DNA of 64,000 nt from the NCBI GenBank assembly GCA_015227615.1, contig JAALGZ010000037.1, positions 248,001 through 312,000 of the forward strand. Direction: 5' to 3'. The translations under genes were made by a program, and so were the position numbers. This DNA is from Labyrinthula sp. Ha (Eukaryota > Sar > Bigyra > Labyrinthulida > Labyrinthulaceae). Below are positions 38,101-50,127 of this stretch, piece after piece; positions within the stretch are counted from its first letter, which is position 1; each line of letters starts with the position of its first letter. The notes under the pieces are model-generated. The model was not told where the DNA came from. It saw only the letters and a list, made by a program, of their open reading frames with translations, and did no database searches.

Positions 38101-40242
38101 AAGTAATGTGACTAAAAAATAATTATTTTATTTAGTACCTAAAAAAAGCCAATCTTTGCACCCTACTCTATCAACATTTGTTTCATTTAAATGACAAGAC
38201 TACCTCTTTTTCAGCTGTTCATGTTTTTTTGTTTAGGTTACTTGCTAAACAGTGAAAAGTTCAGAGGACCAGATATCGGTATGCAAGTGTTTACGGCAGC
38301 TGGAAGTAGAGAATCAGTGTGAGTCATCATGTTTTTCTCCCAAAAGCTGAGAATAATCGCCATAAACAGCTTGTAATCTTCTATTTTTCCTTTATAAAGA
38401 TCTACGATGTTTTTGTTCAGCTCCATCAGATTTAATTAGTGAAGAGATCACGATTCCACATATGCTGTTTCCAGCACAGGAAGTGAAACACTTTTTTGTC
38501 TTCTGTGTTTTTAAGAAAAGAGAACAAAGTATCTTGCATGCTATTCTATGTAGAGAGGATGGCTTAATATTAACCTTTGCGCAGGAAAATTGGGTTCATC
38601 CAAGAACCTGTCCTTCACAATTGTAGAAATGGTCAACATATGTTTGCAGAGAAAGTTTTAAGAAGCAAATAATCCAAAGATGTTTGATGATGGTAACTCA
38701 TTCAGGTCCACAACATATAGTTTTTCAGAATCTTAGCTTTAGACCTCTCTTTTTCAATGTCTGCATGGTGATGCAGGTTTTAATTTATAATGTTGTCCCT
38801 GTTTAAGCTCCTTTGCTAGCATTTTCTCAAATAATGTAGAATATTCCATTTTTATAACGGGGTAACTCCTCAACTCTTGGATAATTCTTGTCTGATCATT
38901 TCCTTGATGCAGAATGATATGGTTCGTTGCATCCCATGAACTTGACTTAGAAAGAAGATGCGGTAGCTGGTCTTTTCCTTTCGTGATGCTATGATATCCA
39001 CCTAATCTTTGTGTTGATCTTTAGCCTACAGTAAAATATTGTCCATAATAAGTTTTCTTGCGCATAAACTTTATTTTCCCTAATATTGCTGTAATATGCA
39101 AAGCTTAGTTCGATATATGATGCTCTTGCTTCATATCTTAGAAGCGTCTAAGCAGTTCTTAATCAGAGCTAAAGATTTACCGTAAAATTTAATTGAAATC
39201 TGAAAAGTCTTTTGCTATACTTTCTAAGGATCCTTCAGAAGAGTTTACTAACTCTTGTCGGTGCTTAAAGCATCTAACTTGTTTCATTTTAAAATTGTTT
39301 CAGAAAAATATGAACCCTTGCAAGCCTTTCTTATCAAACGACCATTCTTTTTATTTAGACCAACCTATTCAAAGGCTGGAATGTTATATTCTTAAATTTT
39401 GGTAATCATGAACACTACTCCAAGGCAAAATATTTGCCCAAGCAGCCAATATGAATGGCCATTATGCTTTAGATAATGTATTTTTCTAACTTTTAGGTAG
39501 AATAAATTATAGAAAAGTCATTAGATAAGAATGAGAAATCTGTAATGAGTTTCATTTGAACGTTCAAAGCAAACAATTACTTCCCATCCATCATAACTTC
39601 AAGAAAAGGTTCACCAACTTAAGAATCAGCTTTCAACATGGATCTAATTTATATTAACTTATCCATCAACCCTTTTGACCAAACTCTTTCCCTTCCATTG
39701 TTCTACATCCTGTGAAAAAAGGTAGATTTGCAGTTTCCAAAAGCGATTTTCATTGAAATAGTCTTTCTAACCCAGGTAATCTAAGAGCTAAGGGTCTAAG
39801 AATCATCAATGTACTCTTCTCTTGCACAGAAAGTTGTAATTTAGTGTTGACTTCAACATTGTTATTTTGTTTGCCAGTTTGAAGGGAATGAATACTACTT
39901 TGATAAATCCTCCATAAAACTGAGGGAAAAATCAAGCTGAAAAACCTAGATTATTTCAGAATACTTTTTTTTATTCCTGGTTTAGTTTTTTGTTTATAAT
40001 AAAGTATGGTGAAAGTAGTTTTAGAAAAGTGTTTCTTTTTCTTTCGACAAATTCTTTCGTTATTCCAATAACTCATATCTACAGAATAAACGGCTAGCTA
40101 GAAATATTTTCAAAGAAGCATCACAACAGTATTCTAACTAAATTGCAGATCGCTTATCCGTTAAACTACTTTGAAAAAACCGTCAACAAAAATGAAAAAT
40201 TACCATCCTGAAAGAGCAGTTTTAAAGCAAAAAGTTTCATGA
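35195..40242. other. gene-free stretch
   Basis: About 5 kb with no gene I can support. The minus strand of 38.2-39.3 kb has several open stretches that can be chained only with poorly shaped introns, so it is not called. No RNA gene or clear repeat seen. Confidence 0.6.
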
Positions 40243-41441
40243 ATGTGCGAAGCAACATGTGAAAGGTTGGATTTTCTTGGTTTACTGGAGCCCGGAGTAT
40301 GTGTGAATGATACTTGTGTGTGCAGTCATGGTTTTTCCGGGGTCGATGAATTTACGAGTTATGATTCGTGTGTTGTCAACGAGAAATGGTTTTTGATTTC
40401 TCACTTTGTATGTTCTTGATGCTGTTTGATTTTCTAGATCCTAGCTATGCTTTTCAAGACTTCAGTCACGGTATCTTTCTGTGCAATATTTGTCTTGCTT
40501 CACCGATGGAACCTGTCTATCTGATCTTTCCTTCAAAAATCATCTTTCCTTGAATCAGTAGCAACTCAAAAACAAAGAAAAAGAAAAAGAAGAACCTTGA
40601 TGATGCTGGTCTTTGGATTTCTTTCTCATACATGTCTTGGTGTTTATTCTCTTTTGTTGCTCTTGTATTATCCTAATATAAGAATACCAAAAATAGAAAT
40701 TGCTGCTACTTGGTTACGAAGTGCTGGTGGATATTTTTTCGTGATGTTTACGTTTTACTTGCTTAAAACTTTTGTTGCTGCTTTACCTGTCAAAAACTTT
40801 GTGTTTATCTTCGAGCATGATTATGTGATGGAAGCTTCTGGAAAATACATGCCTTTTATAATTACTCTGTCTAAATGTACTGCTTTGTTTGGATCTCTTA
40901 CATCTGGACTTGTCTCTACAATTGGTGCTGCTAGAAAAGATAATAACCTATTGCATTTAGGAAGTTTGCTGTTGATGATTTTGCTTTTTTTGCTCACTGT
41001 GGAGTTTGTAGTGTTTCAAAAGTTAATGATCACAAAGTTGAAGAAGGTTTTTAATAAATGCCTTGAATACTCTTATTCGTATATATTCAAGAGAATTTTT
41101 ATTTCATAGACAAGTCAGACAGGATGAAGATTTAGCTCCTTATGTCAAGAGATCGCAACGAAACGTAACTAAAATACCATTTCTTTTGCGAACAGTTAGT
41201 TTATTGGATTTTGCTGCTTCATGTGGCGGTGGTTTTGCAATAATCTGGATGCCATTATGTGTTCTTTCAGGTCTAATTTACCAATATGTTTTTTGGGATC
41301 TTATTTTATTGTCAGCTGTTTTTGGGTATCTATTGGCAGCAAATATTACAATTACACGAACGGTAAGAATGGTTCTTTGTTTACTTCTAGGAAGGTGGGT
41401 TATCTATTAGAAACACTCAAGGTACCTCTGTTGCGGAATAA
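40243..41441 (+). CDS. EGF-like domain plus multi-pass (about 7TM) membrane protein
   Basis: Four exons, 40243-40407, 40438-41078, 41110-41362 and 41391-41441, keep one frame for 369 codons; the introns are 30, 31 and 28 nt. The first 45 residues are an EGF-like cysteine module (C2, C6, then CVNDTCVCSHGFSG and a final C). Strongly hydrophobic helices follow: one right after exon 1, four in 40600-41060, and two in exon 3 around WMPLCVLSGLIYQYVFW. One in-frame TGA lies at 40522-40524, between the first and second helix; no intron of usual size removes it. It could be a recent disabling change, read-through, a longer intron of 78-81 nt, or an assembly error. If TGA is a real stop, the membrane part could start at ATG 40600. 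No signal peptide is seen, so an upstream exon may be missing. Its 3' end faces the secreted EGF protein, 218 bp away. Confidence 0.6.
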
Positions 41442-41659
41442 GCAACTGCATATTTTCCTATATAGTTCAGTGTTTTGGCCAATCTTTCTTTTAAGTCTGT
41501 GATGTCTGTTGATTGCTATGACTCTTCCGTCAGAGTTTCTGTTGTATGTGTAGTGTCTTACTCATGGGAAGAAAATTCAACACCATAGTTAATTTATTTC
41601 ATATTTATAGTACAATATAGCAATGCAGCGGTTGAGTACCAAAGATTTTCCGTCATGAT

Positions 41660-43702
41660 TTATTGTGCTAGAGCATCTTGAACTGAGCAGCTATCCCCAG
41701 TATATCCTCTGAAGCACTCGCAAACACCACTGTCCCTATTACAAATTCCCCTGTCTCCACACTCCTTATTCTCTTTTGTACCTTTACCGTAAACAATTAG
41801 TTGCCCAGCAGCTGATGCTACATCTGCAGTATAATCTGTTGCACCTACAAAAAAGATGTACGATTTTGCCGCTGCTTCGTAGAAAACGCTCTCCACAACG
41901 GCCGATGCAGTTTGCGAGGCTGAGGTAAAGTGACTGAACTCTACGGCATGACCTACCAAGTTTGTGTTTGACAAGTCAACATTTGTAGTGACATAGTGTG
42001 ATACTTTCTTGACCTTGATTTTTCCCGCAGTTCCGACGCACTCACTGTTCGGGGCTCTAATGTTTTCAATAACGACAATGTCTGCGCCTCCTGTCGATGT
42101 TGCACTAACAGTGTATTCCCCTAAATAGAACTCGACACCACTAGCAACAACTGTACAATAGAGAGCTATTCTGGAGTTTTGTACAAAGGTTAAGGTACCA
42201 ACAGTTGCAGTGCCAAAGGATATAGTTTTTGTGCCAAGGGTAATAGTTCCATCATTTGCACCTGTTGTTTGTTCTACTTCATCAGGGGTATAATCGTAAC
42301 CAAAAACTGCTAAACTGTCGGTTACAAGCGGCAGTTGATCCCTCACAGCCGATGTGATAACCATAGTAGCATCTTGTGCATTGGTCTTTTGGTTTAGAGT
42401 TACTTCTGAGATATCTACAGAGATAAGGGATAGATCTCCTGGTGTATGTGTAAATTCAACCTTAAACCTAACACATTGTGGATAGGTTATTTGGTTGCAC
42501 GAAGTTTCGCTGCCTCCAGTGCCAGCAGTACCTGCCAATGCTGTATCTTCATACGTAGCGTCTCCAGATCCAGCATAACTATTTATTACAACAGACTGAT
42601 CAGAAGCATCAACTACTAAATGTCCTTGAAGCTTGGCTGCACTTGCCCCAGGGCATCTAAGGTAACCACTTGGAGCTGTGCCACTATTATACTGATCTGT
42701 ACTTGCTGCTCCGAAGTCTAGAAAGCGATTAGGTAGAACAGTCTCGCAAAAGCCGGCTGAAACGGATACATCTGTCAGTGCTGAATTAGGTAAAGCTTCG
42801 AGTTCTGCTTCTAAATCAGTTGCCATCTGATCTGCAGTCGTGGAAGCATCATAGGCCATAACGTCTATGGGATCTGTTGTCCAAGAATCACCAAAGTAGT
42901 CGGTATAAGTAAAAGAAGCCTTTCCATCAAGATTGTTAGTAACAGATCCTTGCGCAAGTGTTGAATAGATGTCAATCCATTGAACTTCATGGATCTGAAA
43001 GTCGGTGGTTAATGGATCATCTCCATGTGGACAAACTTTTTGCGAGCAATCAGGGCCCATATATCCTGGGTCGCACTTACACATTTGTGCCATATCGCCG
43101 TCCCACAGAGTATACACTCTACTGCCTGAATTTTCTGAGTTATGGTCCGCAAGAAGCTCATTTACCGTGAGGCAAATTCCATTTTCGCTGCAATCATTCG
43201 GACAGACTGATCGTCTGCACGAGGCACCTTCATAGCCATTAAAACAGGTGCATAATCCAGTTTGTCTGTCGCAAATTCCTCGGTTAGAGCACTCCATATA
43301 GAAGTGACCCTCGTCATTAGAGGTTGAATGAGTGGAAGGCCAGGATTCCCAAGTACCTCCTGGGTGTGCATCAGATTGTAAATAATATGCGCTTGAGGAA
43401 AATCTGTAGTCGTCTGAGTATTGGGTTGAATCGAACACATCTCCGTCCAGGTTCACATCTCCATTTGGTGAAGTGGCCCAAGCCCAGTTGTACTGACAAA
43501 CTCTTTGCGAACAGTCACCTCCCTGATAGTTCGTGTGACAAATGCAGCTATCAAACTCCCCACACACACCATGCCCCGAGCAGGCATTAGGACAAGCGGC
43601 GAATGTCTTTTGTATCATGATGAGCCCTGAGAGAAGTACCATAGTTCGATGTATCCTCCTAAGGCGAGAATGTAACATGCTTTGCAAACTAAATACTGAC
43701 AT
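41660..43702 (-). CDS. secreted EGF/tenascin-like repeat protein, 680 aa
   Basis: Single open frame of 680 codons. The N-terminus is a signal peptide; Met21 may be the better start (MVLLSGLIMI core, then AAC). Residues about 36-230 hold EGF/tenascin-like modules: CPNACSGHGVCGEFDSCIC, CSNRGICDRQTGLCTCFNGYEG, CPNDCSENGICL and CKCDPGYMGPDCSQKVCPHGDDP. The centre, about 240-630, is Thr/Ser/Ala/Val-rich beta-type sequence with a few paired cysteines. A last EGF module (CGDRGICNRDSGVCECFRGYTGDSC) lies near the C-terminus. There is no membrane segment, so the protein should be extracellular or cell-wall-bound. This modular style is common in heterokont algae and oomycetes. The gene is intronless and clearly GC-richer than its neighbours, which may reflect high expression or a different origin. 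Confidence 0.9.
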   Translation of the reverse strand: MSVFSLQSMLHSRLRRIHRTMVLLSGLIMIQKTFAACPNACSGHGVCGEFDSCICHTNYQGGDCSQRVCQYNWAWATSPNGDVNLDGDVFDSTQYSDDYRFSSSAYYLQSDAHPGGTWESWPSTHSTSNDEGHFYMECSNRGICDRQTGLCTCFNGYEGASCRRSVCPNDCSENGICLTVNELLADHNSENSGSRVYTLWDGDMAQMCKCDPGYMGPDCSQKVCPHGDDPLTTDFQIHEVQWIDIYSTLAQGSVTNNLDGKASFTYTDYFGDSWTTDPIDVMAYDASTTADQMATDLEAELEALPNSALTDVSVSAGFCETVLPNRFLDFGAASTDQYNSGTAPSGYLRCPGASAAKLQGHLVVDASDQSVVINSYAGSGDATYEDTALAGTAGTGGSETSCNQITYPQCVRFKVEFTHTPGDLSLISVDISEVTLNQKTNAQDATMVITSAVRDQLPLVTDSLAVFGYDYTPDEVEQTTGANDGTITLGTKTISFGTATVGTLTFVQNSRIALYCTVVASGVEFYLGEYTVSATSTGGADIVVIENIRAPNSECVGTAGKIKVKKVSHYVTTNVDLSNTNLVGHAVEFSHFTSASQTASAVVESVFYEAAAKSYIFFVGATDYTADVASAAGQLIVYGKGTKENKECGDRGICNRDSGVCECFRGYTGDSCSVQDALAQ

Positions 43703-43950
43703 CCTTCTTTATTCAATCTAATATCTGTCTTCCTAGATGGAATATCCTATGTTTGTGTTCTAACTGCGTTCCTCTCAGTTCTTGCTGAAAAGAATCAAGG
43801 AAAGCAAAGATTATTACTGGAGCTTTTGATTTCCTTTTTTTTAAGATTTAGTTTATTGCAAACGGCTAGCCTAAAGTTGAACGACTCTAAAGGGGCGAAA
43901 CGGATAATTTTTATGTCTTATTTAACGACTACACGTTCCTATTGGTAGAA

Positions 43951-44322
43951 TCAATAGTAAGAAGGATCCATTCCTAAGCGCTCGGCATTTTCAATTAGTT
44001 TCAGGCGTTCCCGCTCAGTTTGTGTCATGTGACCTTGACTTTGGCTTCTTACCCGATGCATTAATAAGTTAAATGTACTGGCGCCGGTACCTGTTCTACC
44101 AAGTCCTTTTGCTGTATCGTCCTCTGGAAAAAAAGCATTTGCTAGACGCTCTAGGAAGCCTGGTGTATGTTTTCTTTCCCGCTTGTCTTGTGGTGGATAC
44201 TGTGCGTATCCTTGTTGAAACAATTCTTTTTTTGTATAATGTTCAGATCCTCTACGGCTAGCTGCTGTGGATTGTGGACTAAGTTGCGGATAGACGAGTT
44301 TATCATCAAAATCATAACTCAT
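43951..44322 (-). CDS. orphan basic protein, 123 aa
   Basis: One exon from ATG to TGA with coding-like composition, GC-raised like the neighbour at 41.7-43.7 kb. The protein is hydrophilic, without signal peptide or membrane helix. It has a Ser/Gln-rich start, a KKELFQQGYAQYPPQ segment, a possible amphipathic helix (FLERLANAFFPEDD, about residues 55-68) and a charged C-terminal helix (TQTERERLKLIENAERLGM) ending in YY. No family recognised. It lies 248 bp upstream of the EGF gene on the same strand; whether they are co-regulated is unknown. Confidence 0.6.
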   Translation of the reverse strand: MSYDFDDKLVYPQLSPQSTAASRRGSEHYTKKELFQQGYAQYPPQDKRERKHTPGFLERLANAFFPEDDTAKGLGRTGTGASTFNLLMHRVRSQSQGHMTQTERERLKLIENAERLGMDPSYY

Positions 44323-47300
44323 ATTTCTTCTGTTCCTGACTTTTTTAAACGATTAGGTTGTGGTGAACGGTTATGCCTTGCAAGAGTAGAACTATTAATA
44401 CAGAGAGGTATAAATGGTTGCACACCGAAGAGTTATAGAGTTACAACAATTCAACAAACTTCGTTTTTCATACAAGGCTCCTTTGGAATTACACTGTCTT
44501 CAGATATTTGTCAGCATTTGTTAAGAGTTCTTGTTTAGGCTAGTACGGTGGCAGAAAAATTGTTTGCTTTAATCCTGTTTTTTACACGGTTTACATATTC
44601 TCATAATGGGTAAACCTTGGATAAAGTTCACCTTTGGATGAAATTATATTAGTTTGAATATAATTTTATTATACCCTGCGTTGCGCCAACCTAAGTCTAT
44701 TTAGTGGTCTCTTCGAGAAGTGGAGAGCCAAAATATTCACACTTATGTTGAACTATTTCAGAAGGCCAATTTTTGTGCGACAGCAGTAACTATGTGAGGA
44801 ATATTTCACAATCTGAGACACAAGCTCGGCAATAAGACTATCTAGTTACATCTGATAGACCTAGGTATAAAAAATCATATTCTTGTTCAAGCGTAGAATT
44901 CCAAGGTAATACTTTGAACAAGTCTTCTTCATTTCATTCTCGATGTATATTGTTATTCTCCTATTTTGGAATTCAGTGTGGTGTTTGTTGTTCAAGAGGT
45001 GCAAGAAAATGGATTAATGTAACTTACTAGTTAGAGCGACAGAATAATATGAAGCCCAATAATAGCATAGACACACTAGTGCCTAAAGATGTTGGGTGAA
45101 ACAAAGCTCTGAGTTTAATATCTGATTTAAATTATGGTACAGTTTTGCTAAATACTATAGTATAAGTACTGTGAAACATGAGATTAAGCTGCTAGTTGTA
45201 GTCTGCAAACATAATCAAGCAGGTCTCTTCAGTCTACCGCGTGCATGAGAGGCTACTCGGACAACTTATGGAGATGGAAAACTTAATATAGATAGTATTA
45301 ATAGCTTGCGCAAGCGTTAAAGTGCATACGACAATGTATGGTAACTTTACGTAAGTAATAAGTTATCCCATGATCACATCGATAGAACATAACTTTGCGA
45401 GTAATAGCTTATAGTTTCTGCCTGGTAAAAATTAAGCCACAAGAGCCCTAAGTCAACCAAGAAGCTACAAAAAGGCATTCGAAAATGATTTAATACCTTT
45501 ATTAAGTAACTAATAGCCAACAAGACTAATATGACTGTCATTTTAACGAAGAGCCAACTAGTTAGCCGATGAAGAGGCATAAAACAAGTATATAGATAAC
45601 TAGGAAAACTGTAATATGTCGCTAAACCATATCTAGGGAGGAACAGTAAGCTAAAATTGTTGTCAATGGATAAATGAAGATAGCATTCTACTTGTCCGAA
45701 AGATAATATATTAAACAAATTCATCGCAGCCATCATCAGCTATACAGTAGCTGAAAAACCTGAAAGACTAAAAAACTAGGAACCTTAACATGAGAACAAA
45801 TAGAACACAACATCCACAACAGAATATGAAAAGCCAATTCATTGACTTGTCCACACTATCTCGTCATTCCTAAAGCTGGTTTTTGAAAAAATACAATCAG
45901 GATGTCAAAGAGTACCCTACCAGTATTATTCAAGCCACTCTTTTCATTATTTTCAAACCATTCACATATTGGGCCTTGGAAGAGCCAGCTGACACTGAAT
46001 CGATCACTTATTCAAATGAAATTACGAGAGATGTCTTCCTTTATCTCTCTAAATGCAGGCCCATGATACCATAAGATATAATTTTGAGGCAACGTGTAAG
46101 GGGATTTATATTTATTTTTCAAATAGTTTTATTTTTCAAAGGAAGAATTTTAGTTACTGTTGCCATTTTTTGCCGGCAAAACTTCTTTTAAAGAGTTAAA
46201 TTAGGGTGCACTGAAAATAAAAATCTATCCCTTGAAGAAAATCCGAGAGTCTTGCGGCAGATTCTAACTCTCAGAGTACTTACAAGATTGATTTGGATAG
46301 GCTTAGACAATCCTAGGTGCACTAATTATTTGGAAGGAATAGTTAAAGGCATAGTACTTAGTATGGTAAATAACTTCGGAAAATTTTCTGAGGAATGTCA
46401 TTCTCTGAGAAAAAGATTCTTCTTTTTGTCTTCCTTCTTAGTTGACTCTTTCCCTTCTATAAGCAAGACTAGTTAGATAGAATTTATTACTCAGTAAAAG
46501 CGTAGAAAAGGTTAAAGCACTTTGAAGGTCAACTATTGATCACCTACGCGCCGATATGAATCTATAACTCTTGGGATATTTTCTACTAGCAATTCTGCAT
46601 TGATGGAGTTGTTCTTGATTGTCCTGTGACCTGAAACTGTGCAATAAAAAATATTGTCACAATGCCGCTCATTTTGTTGTTTTTCAAATTATAACATGAC
46701 ATTTTAATATGACCGTTAAGAGTTAATTATTGGGGATTTCTAATAATAATTGAACTTGAAACGCCTGTATATTTATTCGAAGCTATAAAACAATCCAAAA
46801 AGGCAAAATATTATAAGACAGACATCTAGAAAACAGAATAATGGTTAATTACAGCATTATTTAGTGTTATTTCTACCAATTTATAATTAATCAGACTAGG
46901 AACCATAACATCTGTGAACGCTTCGGCCAAACCAGCGGAAGAAGATGACCGCTATACATATAAACAAATTCTACACCATTAACGTGCTAACCCTATCTAG
47001 TTTGTAATTAGGAATGTCATTAACAGGATATAGTCAACAATACCATTTATGGTCCTCCTTAAACAAAATAAAGTGAGGAAAGAGATCTATTGAACCAATA
47101 TTTTTTGGTAAACAAAACGAGCTCTCTCCATTGTTATATCCACTCATAAAATAGTGCAATTATACTTTCTTTGTGCATTAAGGGCCTCATGAATTGCTCT
47201 ATTAGGGTCTGTCGTGAGTCTTAGATGACAACGTAACTCTTTTACTGTTAAATTACTTATATAAAGTCTTTAAGGTTGGTGTGTTCTCTCTGGGGTTCTT

Positions 47301-49937
47301 GTAGTTCGCTACATGTGTCAAAATTGTGGTACTGTGGATCACGGTTCAAATAATATCTCTGGCAAGCAGTAATTAATGGTTGATTAGTCTGTTGCTATGG
47401 TTCAGATCTTCGGTTAGTACAGCCTAACCGAAGTGCTCTATTTGCCATAATATATACACATATACATTGCCTCTTCAGCCTTTGCGTCACGCCGTTCTAT
47501 AAGGATATTTTTGGTTACATGACGAGTCGTTATTCAACTTGCTTCTTGGTAACAGTCCAAGACATGAAAAAAAGTGATTGGCTTGCATTCCTTTTAGTTG
47601 GATCATACTCTTGGTCCCATTGCACCTTAGTGTAGATACTTTAGTTTGACATTGAAATTTGCTCTTTCTTTTTATACTTCCCTTCTAAGATGTTCAGTTT
47701 ATGATTTTCCAATTCTGATGTAACTACCTAATATAAAGCCCAATTTCATGCAAAATTTGCTGCTAACCGAAATCGCTACATTCATGAAAACTTACACCGG
47801 AGTAATAAGTTCTGCTCAATTGTTCAAGTGCATTGCTACATGGTTATATTGTGATGTAACATTGACATCGCAAAGATTTGCTGTCAAATAATGACCTTTA
47901 GAACCAAAGAACATCACTTTAATTAGAGGCAAAAATATTGAAAGATAAGAGTTCTCTAGCTAAGATGCAATAATTGATGAGATTTTGTGTTGTGGTTCAT
48001 TAAACATGTTTCCTCCTGGTTTAAAGTATCAGTATTAACCAGAAAAGATAGGTCTTCAAAGTAAATTTCCTAGCAGAACATTGTATTCAAATACAATATG
48101 ATCAAGCTTTCACCTTATTTTTATTGAACTAGGTATATGCACTTTACAAGAAACATTATCACATCTTTCTTCTGACATCCAGGGAAAAACACTTTACTTG
48201 ATATGTATTATTTCCTTTTTCTAAGCTCGGAATACTTGGCCGTTAAAGCTATGGGGCTGAGCAGAAAGATCTAAAATACGTTAGCCTATTCTATTTTTTT
48301 TATCTTATTACCCTGAACTCAAACTTATGATGAGAAAATGGATTGATATTCTTATGATCATACGTCAGTTTATATACTGAAGTAGAAGGCTTTCTTTCTG
48401 CATGTGGTATTATCGTCGACATTATTTTAGGTATCACATACTCTTTTCATGATACATGTACATATATGATGTTGCATAAGATCATGAAATTTTCCAAAAC
48501 CTATGAAGGAATGAGAACATCCGGAAAAGGATTAATTTTTATAGTTTCGTCAGAAACCGGCTTACTGACTTTGAGTGACGATTTCAAGAACTCGAGATTA
48601 ACTTTCTTAATGTAAACACTCCTATTCCTTGTCTAATATTTCCAGCAATTTTTTACGAATAGTAGCGTGTTACTAATCTTTGTATCTAATAACCTCTTTC
48701 TAGGCATATCAAGGACTAATTAAGAATTGTCAAATAAAAAAAAAAGAAGGTTAGCTAACTTCATCCATTTATCTTGTGCTCAAAGCACTCTCTAAGTTTT
48801 CTTCGAGTAATCCCTTCATTCTTTGAAAAAAATGTTTCCATATTGGATAGCAACGAGGATCTATTAATCTATGGAATTGATATAATGTAGCAGCCAGAAT
48901 CATTTTTAAACCTACTATAGTATTGCTTTCACTAAACTTATGCTAGTAATATTTTTCTTGTGATTATTTCAAACTGACCGGTCCTCTGACATTATGCGCC
49001 TAATAGGAGGTCAAGAAAGCAACAAAAAACAAGATTTATAAGAATTCTACTTAAAAATATCTAAATTATAAAAACAATGTTCTCAAGAAATATGCACTGT
49101 CAGAAAGAGCCTTATTTTAATTCGATCCGCTGACGATTCAAGCTGTTATCATAAGAATTTTGCAATGAAATAAAAAAAAATGGATAACAAGTCAGGGACT
49201 GGGTAAGTTATATTCATAGCAACGACTTGTTACTTTTAGTTTATTTCAAGGCTGCCTTTATTTTAACTTTACATTGGTCTTGTTGGTATATATTGGTTAT
49301 CCATCGCATGATAAGACATTACCTTTGCTTTAACTTGATCTATCTGTGGCTAAGAAAATTTTGGCTGGATATATACTTAGAATGACCCAGGTTCTTATGT
49401 TTCCTCAACGTTCCATGTGGTTAAAATTTTCTTTTAGCCCGTGTGCTACTTAAAGCAAACAGTGAAGTTTCATTTTATGTCTTGGGGCTAATGAACATCT
49501 TTTAGTGGCAGCGTTTCTTTGATAAGGAATATTTTTCTTGAGAAGAAATAACAATTAGGTGCACCATTGTACTCCCACAGCAGTAGCTTATTACAGATAA
49601 TGACTCGTTTTACATTGGAAGAAGAATACATCTTATTAAACTATATATCTATTAACAAGATATGACATTAGTAGAGTTCCCATTGCCAAATTGTTTTCTA
49701 GATTTCAACCTCAATTATTTCTGTAGTATAATTATTTATATAGCCCAAGTTATGCACAACAAAACTTTGTTCTTTGACTGAATCATAAAACATACATAGA
49801 AGAATTTAACAGGAGTTTACGAAATGCGTAACCAGTGCGGTATTTTACTGAATTAAGCTTACTCTTCCAACTTACTTGAAGACAAAAACAATAGTAATAT
49901 TTGAGAGGAATGTCAGGGGAAAAACCGGAGACGTTAG
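44323..49937. other. gene-free stretch
   Basis: About 5.6 kb with only chance-length frames (longest 120 codons at 45374-45736 minus, hydrophobic, no motif). No RNA gene or repeat recognised. The copia element inserted at the right edge. Confidence 0.65.
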
Positions 49938-50075
49938 TATTGTCTTGTATTTAGAATACTAGAAATAGGGAATAGGAGTTTCACCGAACTGTATTTTCTT
50001 AAGCTTTTAACAAAACCACTAAAATATAAAGACAAACTTAAAATACACCTCTTCAATATTAGCAACTAGTCAACA
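49938..50075 (+). repeat. left LTR of the copia element
   Basis: 138 bp, identical to the right copy. It begins TATTG and ends CAACA, so it has TA...CA termini rather than the usual TG...CA. The element interior starts with GGTTAACAACC, where a primer-binding site would be expected; I cannot match it to a tRNA with confidence. Confidence 0.93.
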
Positions 50076-50127
50076 GGTTAACAACCAGCAAAAGAATTTT
50101 ATATTACTTCCCTAAAAAATAAAAAGA

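Noticed and set aside
38220-39290. A chain of minus-strand open stretches that could be spliced into a longer protein starting at 39287
   Set aside because: Each stretch is within chance length for AT-rich DNA, the introns needed are A-rich and unlike the firm ones, one junction cannot be solved, and no domain emerges.
44167-44538. 123-codon plus-strand frame
   Set aside because: It is the reverse-strand shadow of the orphan gene at 43951-44322 and runs past it without coding features.
47290-47360. C-x2-C-x4-H zinc-knuckle-like reading on the plus strand
   Set aside because: The fourth ligand is missing and the frame is only about 30 codons, with no retroelement sequence around it.
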